From NCBI RefSeq assembly GCF_014698045.1, contig NZ_JACJSE010000035.1:1-60597 (forward strand): a DNA stretch of 60,597 nt, given 5' to 3'. Origin of the DNA: Aulosira sp. FACHB-615 (GTDB taxonomy: Bacteria; Cyanobacteriota; Cyanobacteriia; Cyanobacteriales; Nostocaceae). The notes below the pieces were generated by a model. That model searched no databases and was not told the origin of the DNA. It was given only the letters and a program-made list of their open reading frames with translations. How positions within the stretch are numbered: position 1 is the first letter of the stretch; every line of letters begins with the position of its first letter. Shown in pieces: positions 27,635 through 35,784 of this stretch. The translations under genes and the position numbers were made by a program.

Positions 27635-28963
27635 TTAACCTTCTTCCTCAAATAAGCGATCGCCTTGATGTAAGCGATGGGCAATTTGATAAGTTTGTTC
27701 TTGGGAGCGCATAGTGGGGGAATGTGCAGCTAAATATCGTGATGCAGCAACTAATATATGAATCCCTGCCTCAGTGTTCCCCAGCAGAGAATACTGACGA
27801 AAAGCAGCTTCTATTTCTTGGATAACATGAAAATCACGGTTTTCCCGCAGCATCATTTTCAAGAGTACTGCCATCAATTTTTCAGGGCTACCACCACTAT
27901 ATAAATAAGTAGTTACTAATTGCCCTGTTTGGTTTACTTGTTGTTGACGGTTTAATAAATCTGGTAGTTGAATTAATAATTCTTCAGGATTTTCTACAGT
28001 GTCTTTTGCTTGGGGCAGTCGTGCTGGTGGTACATTCAAAAACCGATTGAGATAGACACTCATCGCCGCATCAAACACTGCTTTGAGTAGTTCAACTGTT
28101 GGCACTCTTCGTAATGCTTGATGTACGGCATTAGCAAACGTAAATGGATGATGGGCCGAGTTCCAATCTCCAAAGTCATTATTGGTATTGAAACGAGCCA
28201 CTCGCAATGCTGCGGCATAAGTGACGATGCTGGCTAATTGTTCTGGTGTACAACCTGATTGCAGTGCATCCAGGAGTGAATCAGCGATCGCTTGCGGATC
28301 TTCACCCAATAAAATTGAGACTAATTCATCCCCGTTTGACCAAGTTTCTTGCCGAGGTTTTCCTTGACTTAATACAGTAGGTAATTGCTCAAAAGCTAAG
28401 TCACAGATTGCCACCAAATCGACAGGGTAACGCCAAGAATTAGATTCTTCCATCCTATCGGCATTCGCTAAACCCGGAATTAGGCTAGGCAAAATCGATT
28501 CGGCTGCTTGCCAATCTACTGCATCAAGTGCCTCTAATGCTTTGTTGATGAAATCTAACGTATGCCCAACATCAAGATAACGGTGATCCGTCGCGGCACA
28601 AAACAGCATATCTGCAATTTGCTCCCTGTTTGCGCCACAAGCGAGCGCAGATACTAAACACCTTTGTGCTGCCTCAGTATCTCGCACCTGAATAAATTGT
28701 CGAAACCAGCTTTTGAGAGTTGCAAAATCAACTGTCGAGTTGGGTAATGGGTGAACAACAAATTCTGGTGGCGCACCAGCACTATCATTTGCTACTGCTG
28801 ACAATCCGTGAAATAAAGCACAGGCTTTATCCTGAGCATCTAAATAAGGTAGTAGATTCATCATGCAAGTATGGATTGTCAAACCTGTACTCCAACCTGC
28901 TTTGTTATAACGAGTACCAAATTTCAGCCCTATGAGAAATGGTTCGGCCGGATTGGCTGACAT
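27635..28963 (-). CDS. C-terminal part of a broken Rieske-fusion protein
   Basis: A 442-residue ORF from the ATG at 28963. It is alanine/leucine-rich and helical, with conserved-looking cysteine/histidine sites (H-T-C-M, F-C-A-A-T-D-H-R-Y-L-D-V-G-H, S-A-H-H-P-F-T-F-A-N-A-V-H). It is in frame with the Rieske ORF once one 13-bp copy of a tandem duplication (28956-28981) is removed, giving a single protein of ~588 residues. The ATG used here lies inside the duplication, so this half may still be translated alone. Its biochemical role is unknown to me; a helical domain fused to a Rieske centre suggests a redox enzyme. Confidence 0.75.
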   Translation of the reverse strand: MSANPAEPFLIGLKFGTRYNKAGWSTGLTIHTCMMNLLPYLDAQDKACALFHGLSAVANDSAGAPPEFVVHPLPNSTVDFATLKSWFRQFIQVRDTEAAQRCLVSALACGANREQIADMLFCAATDHRYLDVGHTLDFINKALEALDAVDWQAAESILPSLIPGLANADRMEESNSWRYPVDLVAICDLAFEQLPTVLSQGKPRQETWSNGDELVSILLGEDPQAIADSLLDALQSGCTPEQLASIVTYAAALRVARFNTNNDFGDWNSAHHPFTFANAVHQALRRVPTVELLKAVFDAAMSVYLNRFLNVPPARLPQAKDTVENPEELLIQLPDLLNRQQQVNQTGQLVTTYLYSGGSPEKLMAVLLKMMLRENRDFHVIQEIEAAFRQYSLLGNTEAGIHILVAASRYLAAHSPTMRSQEQTYQIAHRLHQGDRLFEEEG

Positions 28964-29414
28964 GTTTAGCTGACATGTTTAACAGTGCAATCGTTGATTT
29001 GGCTATGACTAGGGAAATGTTTTGCTCTAAACCATCTTGCAAACGTTGGCGGTGGTGGGAATCAAGATCAACAGTTGGTGCTAAATTTACCCACACTTCC
29101 CCATTACGAATTTCTACAGGAAAACAAGGAACATCATCTGCCCAGGAGTCAAACGTTCCACCGCTTGCGAGGTCAAAACGAGCATAATGCCAGGGGCAGG
29201 TAACAATCCCATCTTTGCAAGTACTGCCTTTCAACGGAAAACCCATGTGAGGGCAACGGTTGTCAATTGCATAAACTCTACCATTGAAGTAAAACAAAGC
29301 AATTGTCTGCTTTTGCTTGTGTACTACCAAGCTGCTTGCTGCTTGAACTTGAGCTAGTTGAGCAACATGAGTATAATTATCTACTTTGGTTGAGCCTTCA
29401 AATATTTGAGCCAT
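28905..29414 (-). CDS. Rieske [2Fe-2S] domain protein, N-terminal part of a broken gene
   Basis: The ORF runs from the ATG at 29414 (GTG at 29426 is possible). The Rieske cluster is intact: C-P-H-M-G-F-P-L followed by V-T-C-P-W-H-Y-A-R-F-D, giving CxH and CxxH ligands near 58-60 and 75-78. After ...I-A-L-L-N-M-S-A the reading frame is shifted by the 13-bp duplication and ends in ~20 unrelated residues. A soluble Rieske domain could still fold. The product overlaps the downstream half. Confidence 0.85.
   Translation of the reverse strand: MAQIFEGSTKVDNYTHVAQLAQVQAASSLVVHKQKQTIALFYFNGRVYAIDNRCPHMGFPLKGSTCKDGIVTCPWHYARFDLASGGTFDSWADDVPCFPVEIRNGEVWVNLAPTVDLDSHHRQRLQDGLEQNISLVIAKSTIALLNMSAKHVSQSGRTISHRAEIWYSL
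28956..28981. repeat. 13-bp perfect tandem duplication causing a frameshift
   Basis: GCTGACATGTTTA is present twice in direct succession (28956-28968, 28969-28981). Deleting one copy restores a single 589-codon frame from 29414 to 27635, so the duplication is the lesion separating the two ORFs. Such a lesion can revert by slipped pairing. Confidence 0.95.
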
Positions 29415-29451
29415 TGAATTGCACACTGGTAAATGTCAAACCTTACTTCTA

Positions 29452-30758
29452 CAGGACTTACGCAACTGGCACAGGCGATCGCTAAACTATAGTATTTGTG
29501 TACTATTACAAGTACCGCAACTAGCACGGGGCGATCACTAGTTCATAGTACTATTGTATTGATTAGCTGGGATTCCGAAAGCTTTGTCTAAGCATAAAAA
29601 GTCGCTGCAAAAGGAAACAAAGCATGAAATATTCATGATTAAATAGATAGAGATTGTATTAGATAAATGTTGCTTAGGGTAATGAGATTTACAAAAATTA
29701 ATTACTGTCAATACTTATTAAGTAGTCAAATTAATTATACAATTACCAATTTGGCAGAGCATTTAGAGACTATTAGCCATGATGCAATTAACTATTATTT
29801 GAAAACCGAAAAGTTAACACCTCGGTTACTATGGGATAACGTGAAAGAAGTAGTTGAGCATGATGCGAATGGTTACATAATATTTGATGATAGCGTTTTA
29901 GATAAAAGGTATTCTGAAGAAATAGAAATAGTCAGAAAACAATATAGTGGTAATGAGCATGGTGTCCTCAAAGGAATTGGTGTAGTTAGCTGCGTGTATG
30001 TCAACCCTACTGTTCAAAAATTTTGGGTAATCGATTACCGCATTTTTAATCCTGATGTCGATGGTAAAACCAAGATAGACCATGTGAAAGACATGCTGCA
30101 AAACCTTGTATATCATAAGCTTTTACCATTTGATACTGTTTTGATGGACACATGGTATGCCGTACATAGTTTAATGCTTTATATTGATAGTCTAGAGAAA
30201 ATTTATTATTGTCCTTTAAAAAATAATCGGTTAGTTGATGATACATTTGGACAAGAGAAATATAAACGGATTGAATTATTAGATTGGAGCAAAGACGAAT
30301 TAGACTGTGGTAAAATAATCAAAATTAAAGCGTTCCCAGCTCATAAAAAAGTGAAACTTTTCCGGGTTACTGTTTCTACCAACAGAACGGATTATATTGC
30401 CACTAACGATTTATCTCAAAGTTCCACGGATGTTGTACAAGAGGTGTGTAAGATTCGTTGGAAAATCGAGGAGTTTCACAGGGAGATTAAACAATTAACT
30501 GGCATTGAATCTTGTCAATGTCGGAAAGCTAGACTCCAAAGAAATCATATTGCTTGTGCAATGTTAGTTTGGGTTAGGTTAAAGAGTTTAGCTTATCAAA
30601 CTGGTCAAACCATTTATCAAATCAAACATAACTTGCTTGTCTTATATTTAATTCAACAACTGAAATGCCCAAATATTTCTATGTATTTGGTTTGATTTTA
30701 ATTGCCGCGTGGCGGGACTACGCCCCAGCCGCTATTTGTGCCAGTTGTGTAAGTCCTG
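29452..30758 (+). mobile_element. IS701-like insertion sequence, complete (~1.3 kb)
   Basis: Terminal inverted repeats of 22 bp lie at 29452-29473 (CAGGACTTACGCAACTGGCA...) and 30737-30758, matching at 21 of 22 positions. One transposase gene lies between. No clear target duplication was seen: the flanks read ...TTCTA and ATCGA... The left 190 bp before the transposase contains no other gene. The element sits between the broken Rieske gene and a membrane protein gene. Confidence 0.88.
29667..30695 (+). CDS. IS701/IS4-type DDE transposase
   Basis: A 342-residue protein. The first catalytic Asp is in Y-I-I-F-D-D-S-V-L-D-K, the second in V-L-M-D-T-W-Y-A, and the Glu is in the C-terminal I-R-W-K-I-E-E-F-H-R-E-I-K-Q, the YREK-like signature of this group. 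It is intact with no internal stops. ATG 29667 is used; an ATG at 29682 is an alternative. Recently active elements have this appearance. Confidence 0.92.
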   Translation: MLLRVMRFTKINYCQYLLSSQINYTITNLAEHLETISHDAINYYLKTEKLTPRLLWDNVKEVVEHDANGYIIFDDSVLDKRYSEEIEIVRKQYSGNEHGVLKGIGVVSCVYVNPTVQKFWVIDYRIFNPDVDGKTKIDHVKDMLQNLVYHKLLPFDTVLMDTWYAVHSLMLYIDSLEKIYYCPLKNNRLVDDTFGQEKYKRIELLDWSKDELDCGKIIKIKAFPAHKKVKLFRVTVSTNRTDYIATNDLSQSSTDVVQEVCKIRWKIEEFHREIKQLTGIESCQCRKARLQRNHIACAMLVWVRLKSLAYQTGQTIYQIKHNLLVLYLIQQLKCPNISMYLV

Positions 30759-30790
30759 ATCGATTCAGAGGGCAATTAGCTGGTTTGAGG

Positions 30791-31228
30791 TTAACCACAC
30801 AAGTACATCGCTTTTACATCTGGAATTTCGTAATCACAGGCATTCGGTAAGACTAAACTTTGCCAATGGGAAACTGCGATCGCAAATGCAACCTGTACTA
30901 ACAACATCGGAAAATGCAACCGTCGCTGCTGTACCCAAACCATCCAGCTATAGGGGAATAACACAAAAGCACTATGAGCATAGATTCCCAGCATTGGATT
31001 CCAGATTAATCGCGCCATCCCGACAATCCGCCCATGATTGTCCATTGGTAGCCCTGATGAAGCGTAAGGTTGCCCCAATGCTATGCCAAACAGCGATAGC
31101 AGTAAAATATTTACCCAAATAAGTGCCTTTGATTCCCACGGATGTAAAACATATGCAGAACGCGATCGATATAGCAAAAAGCAGTACCAAGGCAATAGTA
31201 AGCCAAAGAACCAAATGGAAATTTTCAT
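30791..31228 (-). CDS. Small membrane protein of unknown function
   Basis: 145 residues with about four hydrophobic segments (~5-20, 36-52, 70-95, 108-125), rich in W/F/L, and a polar C-terminus. No family recognised. The ORF ends 33 bp from the right end of the IS element, so its 3' end may have been altered by the insertion. A longer overlapping ORF in another frame looks like a shadow. Confidence 0.5.
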   Translation of the reverse strand: MKISIWFFGLLLPWYCFLLYRSRSAYVLHPWESKALIWVNILLLSLFGIALGQPYASSGLPMDNHGRIVGMARLIWNPMLGIYAHSAFVLFPYSWMVWVQQRRLHFPMLLVQVAFAIAVSHWQSLVLPNACDYEIPDVKAMYLCG

Positions 31229-31290
31229 AGAAATACATCAATTCAAGGTTGATAGACCAATAGTTGGAATTTATGACCAAATAAAAGCCC

Positions 31291-31923
31291 TCAGCAGCTA
31301 TTCCAGACGGGTAATTCACCGTATTTCTTTACCATTTCCGCTTCTTTTTCTTTCCGTATATGTATGAGTTGATATTCTGGGCTGCCTTCGCTCAGGTATT
31401 CTTCCATCAGAACTTTCCCATCCAGTCCCCATTGCAGATGCTCCGTACAAAGTCCGAACGACCACACTTTGCGCTCCTGGATCTGGCCATCCTCATACCA
31501 CCAAGTTTCAACACCGTGCTTGAAGGCTTGGTAAGTCGCTGGAGATTCATAATCATAAATGAGCCTTCCTTCGTCAGTCCATAACTTTCGATAACCAGGT
31601 AAACAGGTCGTGCTGGGGTATGTCTCCTCAGAGATCATCTGCCCATTCTCCGCCCATTGCCGAATGATCGATTGACGTGCAACATGGTCGTAATCCCCGT
31701 GACGGCTCATGATCTGGCCATTTTCATAGAATATTTCCAACAAGCCAGTATGGTAGCCCCTTTCATAATGTATTCGAGTATAAAGTTGACCGTCTTCATA
31801 GTTTTCAAAGGCCCACCCGGTAAATGGCAAACCGTCCTGAAGCAGGCAGTCACCCGCCTCATCATAACTGGCGCGATCGCTGTCCAAGTCGAGCATTTCC
31901 AATCCATCTTCGTCGTAGCGCAT
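31291..31923 (-). CDS. YwqK/MORN-repeat-like protein, putative immunity or antitoxin protein
   Basis: 210 residues built from repeats of the form W/F-x-E-N/D-G-Q-x-x-x-x-x-x-Y: Y-E-D-G-Q-L-Y, Y-E-N-G-Q-I-M, A-E-N-G-Q-M-I, T-D-E-G-R-L-I, Y-E-D-G-Q-I-Q, G-L-D-G-K-V. This is the MORN/YwqK pattern found in many toxin-immunity loci. It is soluble with no signal peptide. It is the last of five minus-strand genes between 34.9 and 31.3 kb. The immunity role is inferred from family and neighbourhood. Confidence 0.7.
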   Translation of the reverse strand: MRYDEDGLEMLDLDSDRASYDEAGDCLLQDGLPFTGWAFENYEDGQLYTRIHYERGYHTGLLEIFYENGQIMSRHGDYDHVARQSIIRQWAENGQMISEETYPSTTCLPGYRKLWTDEGRLIYDYESPATYQAFKHGVETWWYEDGQIQERKVWSFGLCTEHLQWGLDGKVLMEEYLSEGSPEYQLIHIRKEKEAEMVKKYGELPVWNSC

Positions 31924-32057
31924 TCAGTCAAGTGATGTTAATGGAGTTCTCCCAAAAAACACATCTTAGAAATTAATGTAACTTTCTCAAAACTTATTTA
32001 TAGCTTTATAGTTCAACAAACAGCAAAGGATTATACAAATGAAAAAGCATAAACTTG

Positions 32058-32558
32058 TTAGCGATATTTCTCCCTCAACTTGCTTAAGGTTTCTGCGGCA
32101 GTAAGGCGAATCATTTCATCCGCATAGTAGCTGTTGGGAATCGTCGTCGCCCTTTCCAAGGCATCTAGAACGGTTGGAGTCGGGTTATTTAATTGATTTA
32201 GGGCATCAATGACATTTAACGGGACACAGTATTCGGTACTGCAAATATGAGTTGCGATCGCATTTACCATTTCATCGTCTCCAAAGCCCAACGCACCACT
32301 CGCCGTTAGTACCTCATTCAGCACCCGAAAATCTAATGGTGCTTCAACATAGCGCAAAAAAGCATTGCGGGTGTCACAGCTACGATCGCCCCAAGAACTG
32401 AGAATTTGAGGACACAAAGAACAAATCGAAGGTTCTGGATCGTGAAAGAGTGTATATCGAATAACTTCTGCGTTCTCATCTGTCCAAGGTTCATCCCACA
32501 AATCCAACAGAAAAATATAGCGATCGCTCGGATCGATGGGTAAAGCGTTTACGTTCAT
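32058..32558 (-). CDS. Hypothetical helical protein in the immunity-like cluster
   Basis: 166 residues, acidic, probably all-alpha with HEAT-like helical pairs towards the C-terminus (V-I-D-A-L-N-Q-L, L-D-A-L-E-R-A, L-T-A-A-E-T-L-S-K-L). It has several cysteines in the centre (I-C-S-L-C-P, C-D, H-I-C-S-T-E-Y-C). No family named. It is co-directional with and 35 bp from the gene at 32594-33652. Confidence 0.6.
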   Translation of the reverse strand: MNVNALPIDPSDRYIFLLDLWDEPWTDENAEVIRYTLFHDPEPSICSLCPQILSSWGDRSCDTRNAFLRYVEAPLDFRVLNEVLTASGALGFGDDEMVNAIATHICSTEYCVPLNVIDALNQLNNPTPTVLDALERATTIPNSYYADEMIRLTAAETLSKLREKYR

Positions 32559-32593
32559 CTACAAGCCAAAAATGCGAAGCAATTTTCTATAAT

Positions 32594-33652
32594 TTAGGAC
32601 ATAAGCTTGATGGAGTTGAGCAGTTTAATTCGCCCTCCTTCCCATCCAGTAACCAGTTGATACTGATTGCCATGTATTGCCATTCGTAAGGTATCAGGTT
32701 GTTCTAGTTGAGCAGTTCTGAAGACGGCTAAAGCGCGTTCGCGTAGCGACTCCTTTGGAGTATCGCGAAAATCAGCATAATCCATACCGTCTGGATAAAG
32801 CGGATCGAAGACCATCCAGTCCAAACTTAAATCAAATTCCTGAATTGGCATATCCCCTACTATCCAAAGAAATTCAGCCTCATCAACGCATCGTTTCAAA
32901 TTAGGATAAGTGCCCATTAGTTGGGAATAGACGCTCTCAGGTATTTCGCAATTGAGCAATCCGACAGCATCAAGTTCCTGAAGCAATTTTGTGCGACAGG
33001 GTTCTACTAAGTTGGGTTGATATAGGTGCCCTTGATTGGCAAAAAACTGCATATAATCCGCAGCGATTATTTCTAATTTTCGGAGAACGCTAGGGACGAA
33101 CCCAGTTACCTCAGCCCAGCCAAACCGTAAATCCCACTCGTCTTCTGACAAAAGCTGTACACTTAAAGGAAAGTTTAACTCCCCTGCTTTAATCTGTTGA
33201 GTGACTTGAATTATTTTGTTAATGCTACTTTGCGGGATATAGTGACCGCAACCATCCCAACCCGCAAAGTTTGGACTTACATACCAGAAAGGTTCAGTGG
33301 GTGGATATCCTGTTCGTTGCTGATATCGCTCGATTTCTTGCTGGAATTCTGATTCTGCGGTCGCCACATCATATTCAAAAATTGACCTAAGCCGGAAATA
33401 AATAGCTCCATTACCGAATTCCTGCCCACTTACAAACGCCTGATGTAATTGATTATGGATGCTCTCAACTCGCGTTGAACCGGACTCAAAGACAAAATCC
33501 TCACCTGGTTCTGCCAAGGGTAATAAAAATTCGATGATGTTTTGGTAATATCCTTCAGATGTAAAGCGCAATTCGTTATCTTTTGCCAAGACGACGAGGG
33601 GGTAATCATCAATTAACAATCGCTGATAGATTTTCCAGCCTGGGTATTCCAT
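32594..33652 (-). CDS. Member A of a local paralogous family (D-W-M signature)
   Basis: 352 residues, soluble. It shares with the proteins at 34145 and 41179 the ordered landmarks L-L-N-C-E-I, Y-P-N-L-K-R-C-V-D-E-A-E-F-L-W, L-S-L-D-W-M-V-F-D-P, a helix with F-R-T-A-Q-L-E-Q-P, and the C-terminal G-N-Q-Y-Q-L-V-T-G-W-x-G-G-R-I-K-L-L. The N-terminal ~180 residues match only the 41179 protein. A 35-bp palindromic repeat (32733-32767) lies in the coding sequence in frame, encoding the extra R-D-T-P-K-E-S-L-R-E-R segment. Function unknown; the surroundings suggest immunity-like proteins. Confidence 0.75.
   Translation of the reverse strand: MEYPGWKIYQRLLIDDYPLVVLAKDNELRFTSEGYYQNIIEFLLPLAEPGEDFVFESGSTRVESIHNQLHQAFVSGQEFGNGAIYFRLRSIFEYDVATAESEFQQEIERYQQRTGYPPTEPFWYVSPNFAGWDGCGHYIPQSSINKIIQVTQQIKAGELNFPLSVQLLSEDEWDLRFGWAEVTGFVPSVLRKLEIIAADYMQFFANQGHLYQPNLVEPCRTKLLQELDAVGLLNCEIPESVYSQLMGTYPNLKRCVDEAEFLWIVGDMPIQEFDLSLDWMVFDPLYPDGMDYADFRDTPKESLRERALAVFRTAQLEQPDTLRMAIHGNQYQLVTGWEGGRIKLLNSIKLMS
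32733..32767. repeat. Palindromic insertion repeat inside a coding sequence
   Basis: GCGCGTTCGCGTAGCGAC followed by TCCTTTGGAGTATCGCG belongs to the same short palindrome type seen at 39077, 24727 and 38825. It is absent from the two paralogs at this point, so it inserted in frame. Confidence 0.7.
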
Positions 33653-33668
33653 CAGTTCGCTCTTTTTA

Positions 33669-34139
33669 TCACGAGTTACCGGTGGTTTCTTTGTCGTTTT
33701 CTAAAGGGGTAATTGCTTGTTGACCCTGCCACTTTCTCTGCCACATTTTCTCCACTTCTCCTCCTGGGAATCTATCCCTTCCCCGCTCACCATCAAACAT
33801 GGCTGTTACATCAACGCTCACAAACTCAATTCGCCTTGCTGGCGAGTAATCCCGCAGGTATATTTCGTTACTAATGCGGTAAAGCAAATCATCTAACCAG
33901 GCTTCATCTTGAAAGACAGAGCGATTTACCATACCAGAAACGACCCACGCGCGATCGCCAACCTCTCGAAACCAAAGAAATCCCAAGTCCGGAAATGGCG
34001 CAAATGCATCGGATACAGATCCCTTTGGCTGAGTGAGGGGATCGGTTAATCGACAGACCCAATCAGAATCTGCACCATAGCAGGCTATTTCAATTTTAGA
34101 ATTATCATCCAAAAATTCTACCGCAATTTTTCTCATCAT
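33669..34139 (-). CDS. Hypothetical protein in the immunity-like cluster
   Basis: About 156 residues from ATG 34139 (or 34136), 5 bp after the stop of the upstream gene at 34145, so it is coupled. Strand-rich N-terminus (K-I-A-V-E-F-L-D-D), then F-P-D-L-G-F-L-W-F-R-E-V-G-D-R-A-W-V-V-S-G. The C-terminus is polar and low in complexity. No family recognised, no signal peptide. The longer ORF starting at 34187 would overlap the upstream gene and is less likely. Confidence 0.6.
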   Translation of the reverse strand: MMRKIAVEFLDDNSKIEIACYGADSDWVCRLTDPLTQPKGSVSDAFAPFPDLGFLWFREVGDRAWVVSGMVNRSVFQDEAWLDDLLYRISNEIYLRDYSPARRIEFVSVDVTAMFDGERGRDRFPGGEVEKMWQRKWQGQQAITPLENDKETTGNS

Positions 34140-34144
34140 CCATT

Positions 34145-34897
34145 TCACCGTCTCAATTTTAGTAAAAAATAATATTGTTCTAGGCAATATTTGAGATATT
34201 CAGCACTAGGCAATGAAGGATCGGTGCTGAGGTCTTCCAGTTCCTCTAGCAACCCCAGCGCACCCCAATCTACCAAAATATCCCAATTCATCGGCAAACT
34301 GTCATAGCAAGATGCCCAGGTCACTAATTCTAGGTATGTTGGAGAATATTTATTTTGAGATGTTGTTTCGCGTATAAACGGATTGCGATTGACACTTAGT
34401 GGAACTGCTGTCATCAGTTTAATCTGCTTGTTATCCCAATCGGTAATTAGACTGTATTGTTGTCCCTGTAACTCAGCAAGTAATGTCCGAGGCTGGTTTA
34501 GTTTTGCGGCTCTAACTATTTCCAGACAGCGATAGCGAATTTCATCATCAATCAACCCAAACAAACTAAACATCATCCAATCCAAGCTCACATCGCTGTC
34601 TTGGATTAAAATATCCGGATTGGCATACCACAAGCATTCAGCAGCATGAACACATTGACTCAGATGAGGATAATTTTGAGAAATCCGCTCAAAAATAAGT
34701 CTATCGATCTCACAATTGAGTAAATGAAGGGCATCTAATCCTTTTAGCAATTCATCACGCGACCAAATCACCACCATTGGTTGATAGTCTCTTGCTTGAT
34801 ATGTAAAGTAATGAATGTAATCCTTAGCGATATTTTCCAGTTTCTGTAACACGCATCGCCGATCAATTGTCCAGTCAGGGTATTCTATTTCTTCCAT
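34145..34897 (-). CDS. Member B of the D-W-M paralogous family, shortened at the N-terminus
   Basis: 250 residues. It keeps I-E-Y-P-D-W, then jumps to L-E-N-I-A-K-D-Y-I, L-L-N-C-E-I, Y-P-H-L-S-Q-C-V-H-A-A-E-C-L-W, V-S-L-D-W-M-M-F, Q-Q-Y-S-L-I-T-D-W and S-P-T-Y-L-E-L-V-T-W-A-S. About 170 residues between the first and second landmark, present in the paralogs at 32594 and 41179, are missing. The C-terminal T-Y-L-E-L-V-x-W-A-S and T-D-P-S-L-P-x-A-E pieces are shared only with 41179. It is the first gene of the minus-strand set. Function unknown. Confidence 0.7.
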   Translation of the reverse strand: MEEIEYPDWTIDRRCVLQKLENIAKDYIHYFTYQARDYQPMVVIWSRDELLKGLDALHLLNCEIDRLIFERISQNYPHLSQCVHAAECLWYANPDILIQDSDVSLDWMMFSLFGLIDDEIRYRCLEIVRAAKLNQPRTLLAELQGQQYSLITDWDNKQIKLMTAVPLSVNRNPFIRETTSQNKYSPTYLELVTWASCYDSLPMNWDILVDWGALGLLEELEDLSTDPSLPSAEYLKYCLEQYYFLLKLRR

Positions 34898-35087
34898 TAT
34901 TCTGTTACTACTCCCCTATGAACTGGCTCAAATAATACGCCTCATATTTCAAACTTCAATTTAACTATAAGTTCACTTCTAATATTTACGAGAATATACT
35001 GAGTTCAATTCAGAATCAACAAAGTCACTATATTTTTTATACTGGATTGCATATTACTTATGGAGTGAACCGTTCACAGGGCTGGCT

Positions 35088-35720
35088 ATGAAAAAACGCT
35101 CAGTTTGGCAGTCAGGGATTGCCCGCTACATTATTTGCGTTAGCTTAGGACTGTGGTTAATACGATTATTGCACTTTGTTTGGTTAGATTGGCTGACATG
35201 GTTTTTCTTACCATTGCTTTGGATCTCAGGTGCGATCGCAGTATTGATTGGGTTAATTTGGGCGATTTCCTTTTGGGTGCGTGCCATTCAGAAAGGCTCT
35301 TTTCTAAATCAACGGTGGCGACGTTCTTTTCCACTGTTACTACAGTTCTTAGGATTGGTAATTGGGATTATCGTCCCGTTTGAACAGTTTTGGCTAACGG
35401 CGAATTTTTATCAAAATTTGGCAAGTCGGCAACAAGTAATTACGTTGGTGCAGTCAAATCAAATTGGTGGAGGTATGAACAATATTGCTACTTTACCGCC
35501 AGCTTACCATCACACTTCAATAAGCAAAGAAATTCAAACACAACGGGGACAGAATGGATTATACATTTTGTTCTTTACAGCTAGGGTCTTTGGGGGGGCA
35601 CAGGGATTTGTGTATAGTGAACAGGCTAAACTTCCCGATCAAAATTTATTTTTAGGATATCGATTAAGGGTAGAACGTGCAATCAATTCCTATTGGTATT
35701 ATGTCACGATTGGAGATTAA
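35088..35720 (+). CDS. Membrane protein of unknown function
   Basis: 210 residues with three hydrophobic segments (~13-32, 36-64, 83-101) and a C-terminal ~100-residue soluble domain (Q-Q-V-I-T-L-V-Q-S-N-Q-I-G-G-G onward) likely outside the cytoplasm. The last part, Y-R-L-R-V-E-R-A-I-N-S-Y-W-Y-Y-V, is strand-rich. No family identified. It is the first plus-strand gene after the minus-strand set; a 190-bp AT-rich gap precedes it with no gene in it. Confidence 0.6.
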   Translation: MKKRSVWQSGIARYIICVSLGLWLIRLLHFVWLDWLTWFFLPLLWISGAIAVLIGLIWAISFWVRAIQKGSFLNQRWRRSFPLLLQFLGLVIGIIVPFEQFWLTANFYQNLASRQQVITLVQSNQIGGGMNNIATLPPAYHHTSISKEIQTQRGQNGLYILFFTARVFGGAQGFVYSEQAKLPDQNLFLGYRLRVERAINSYWYYVTIGD

Positions 35721-35784
35721 GCTCATACAATTTAAATGCCAGGGATAGTGGTTGAAGGCTACTGAGGATTGTTAATTATGGAAA

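Noticed and set aside
28720..29187. Plus-strand ORFs opposite the Rieske-fusion gene
   Set aside because: Shadows of the real minus-strand reading frame.
30972..31319. 115-residue minus-strand ORF overlapping the membrane protein at 30791
   Set aside because: It overlaps a better membrane ORF in another frame; its N-terminal part could be real but nothing supports it.
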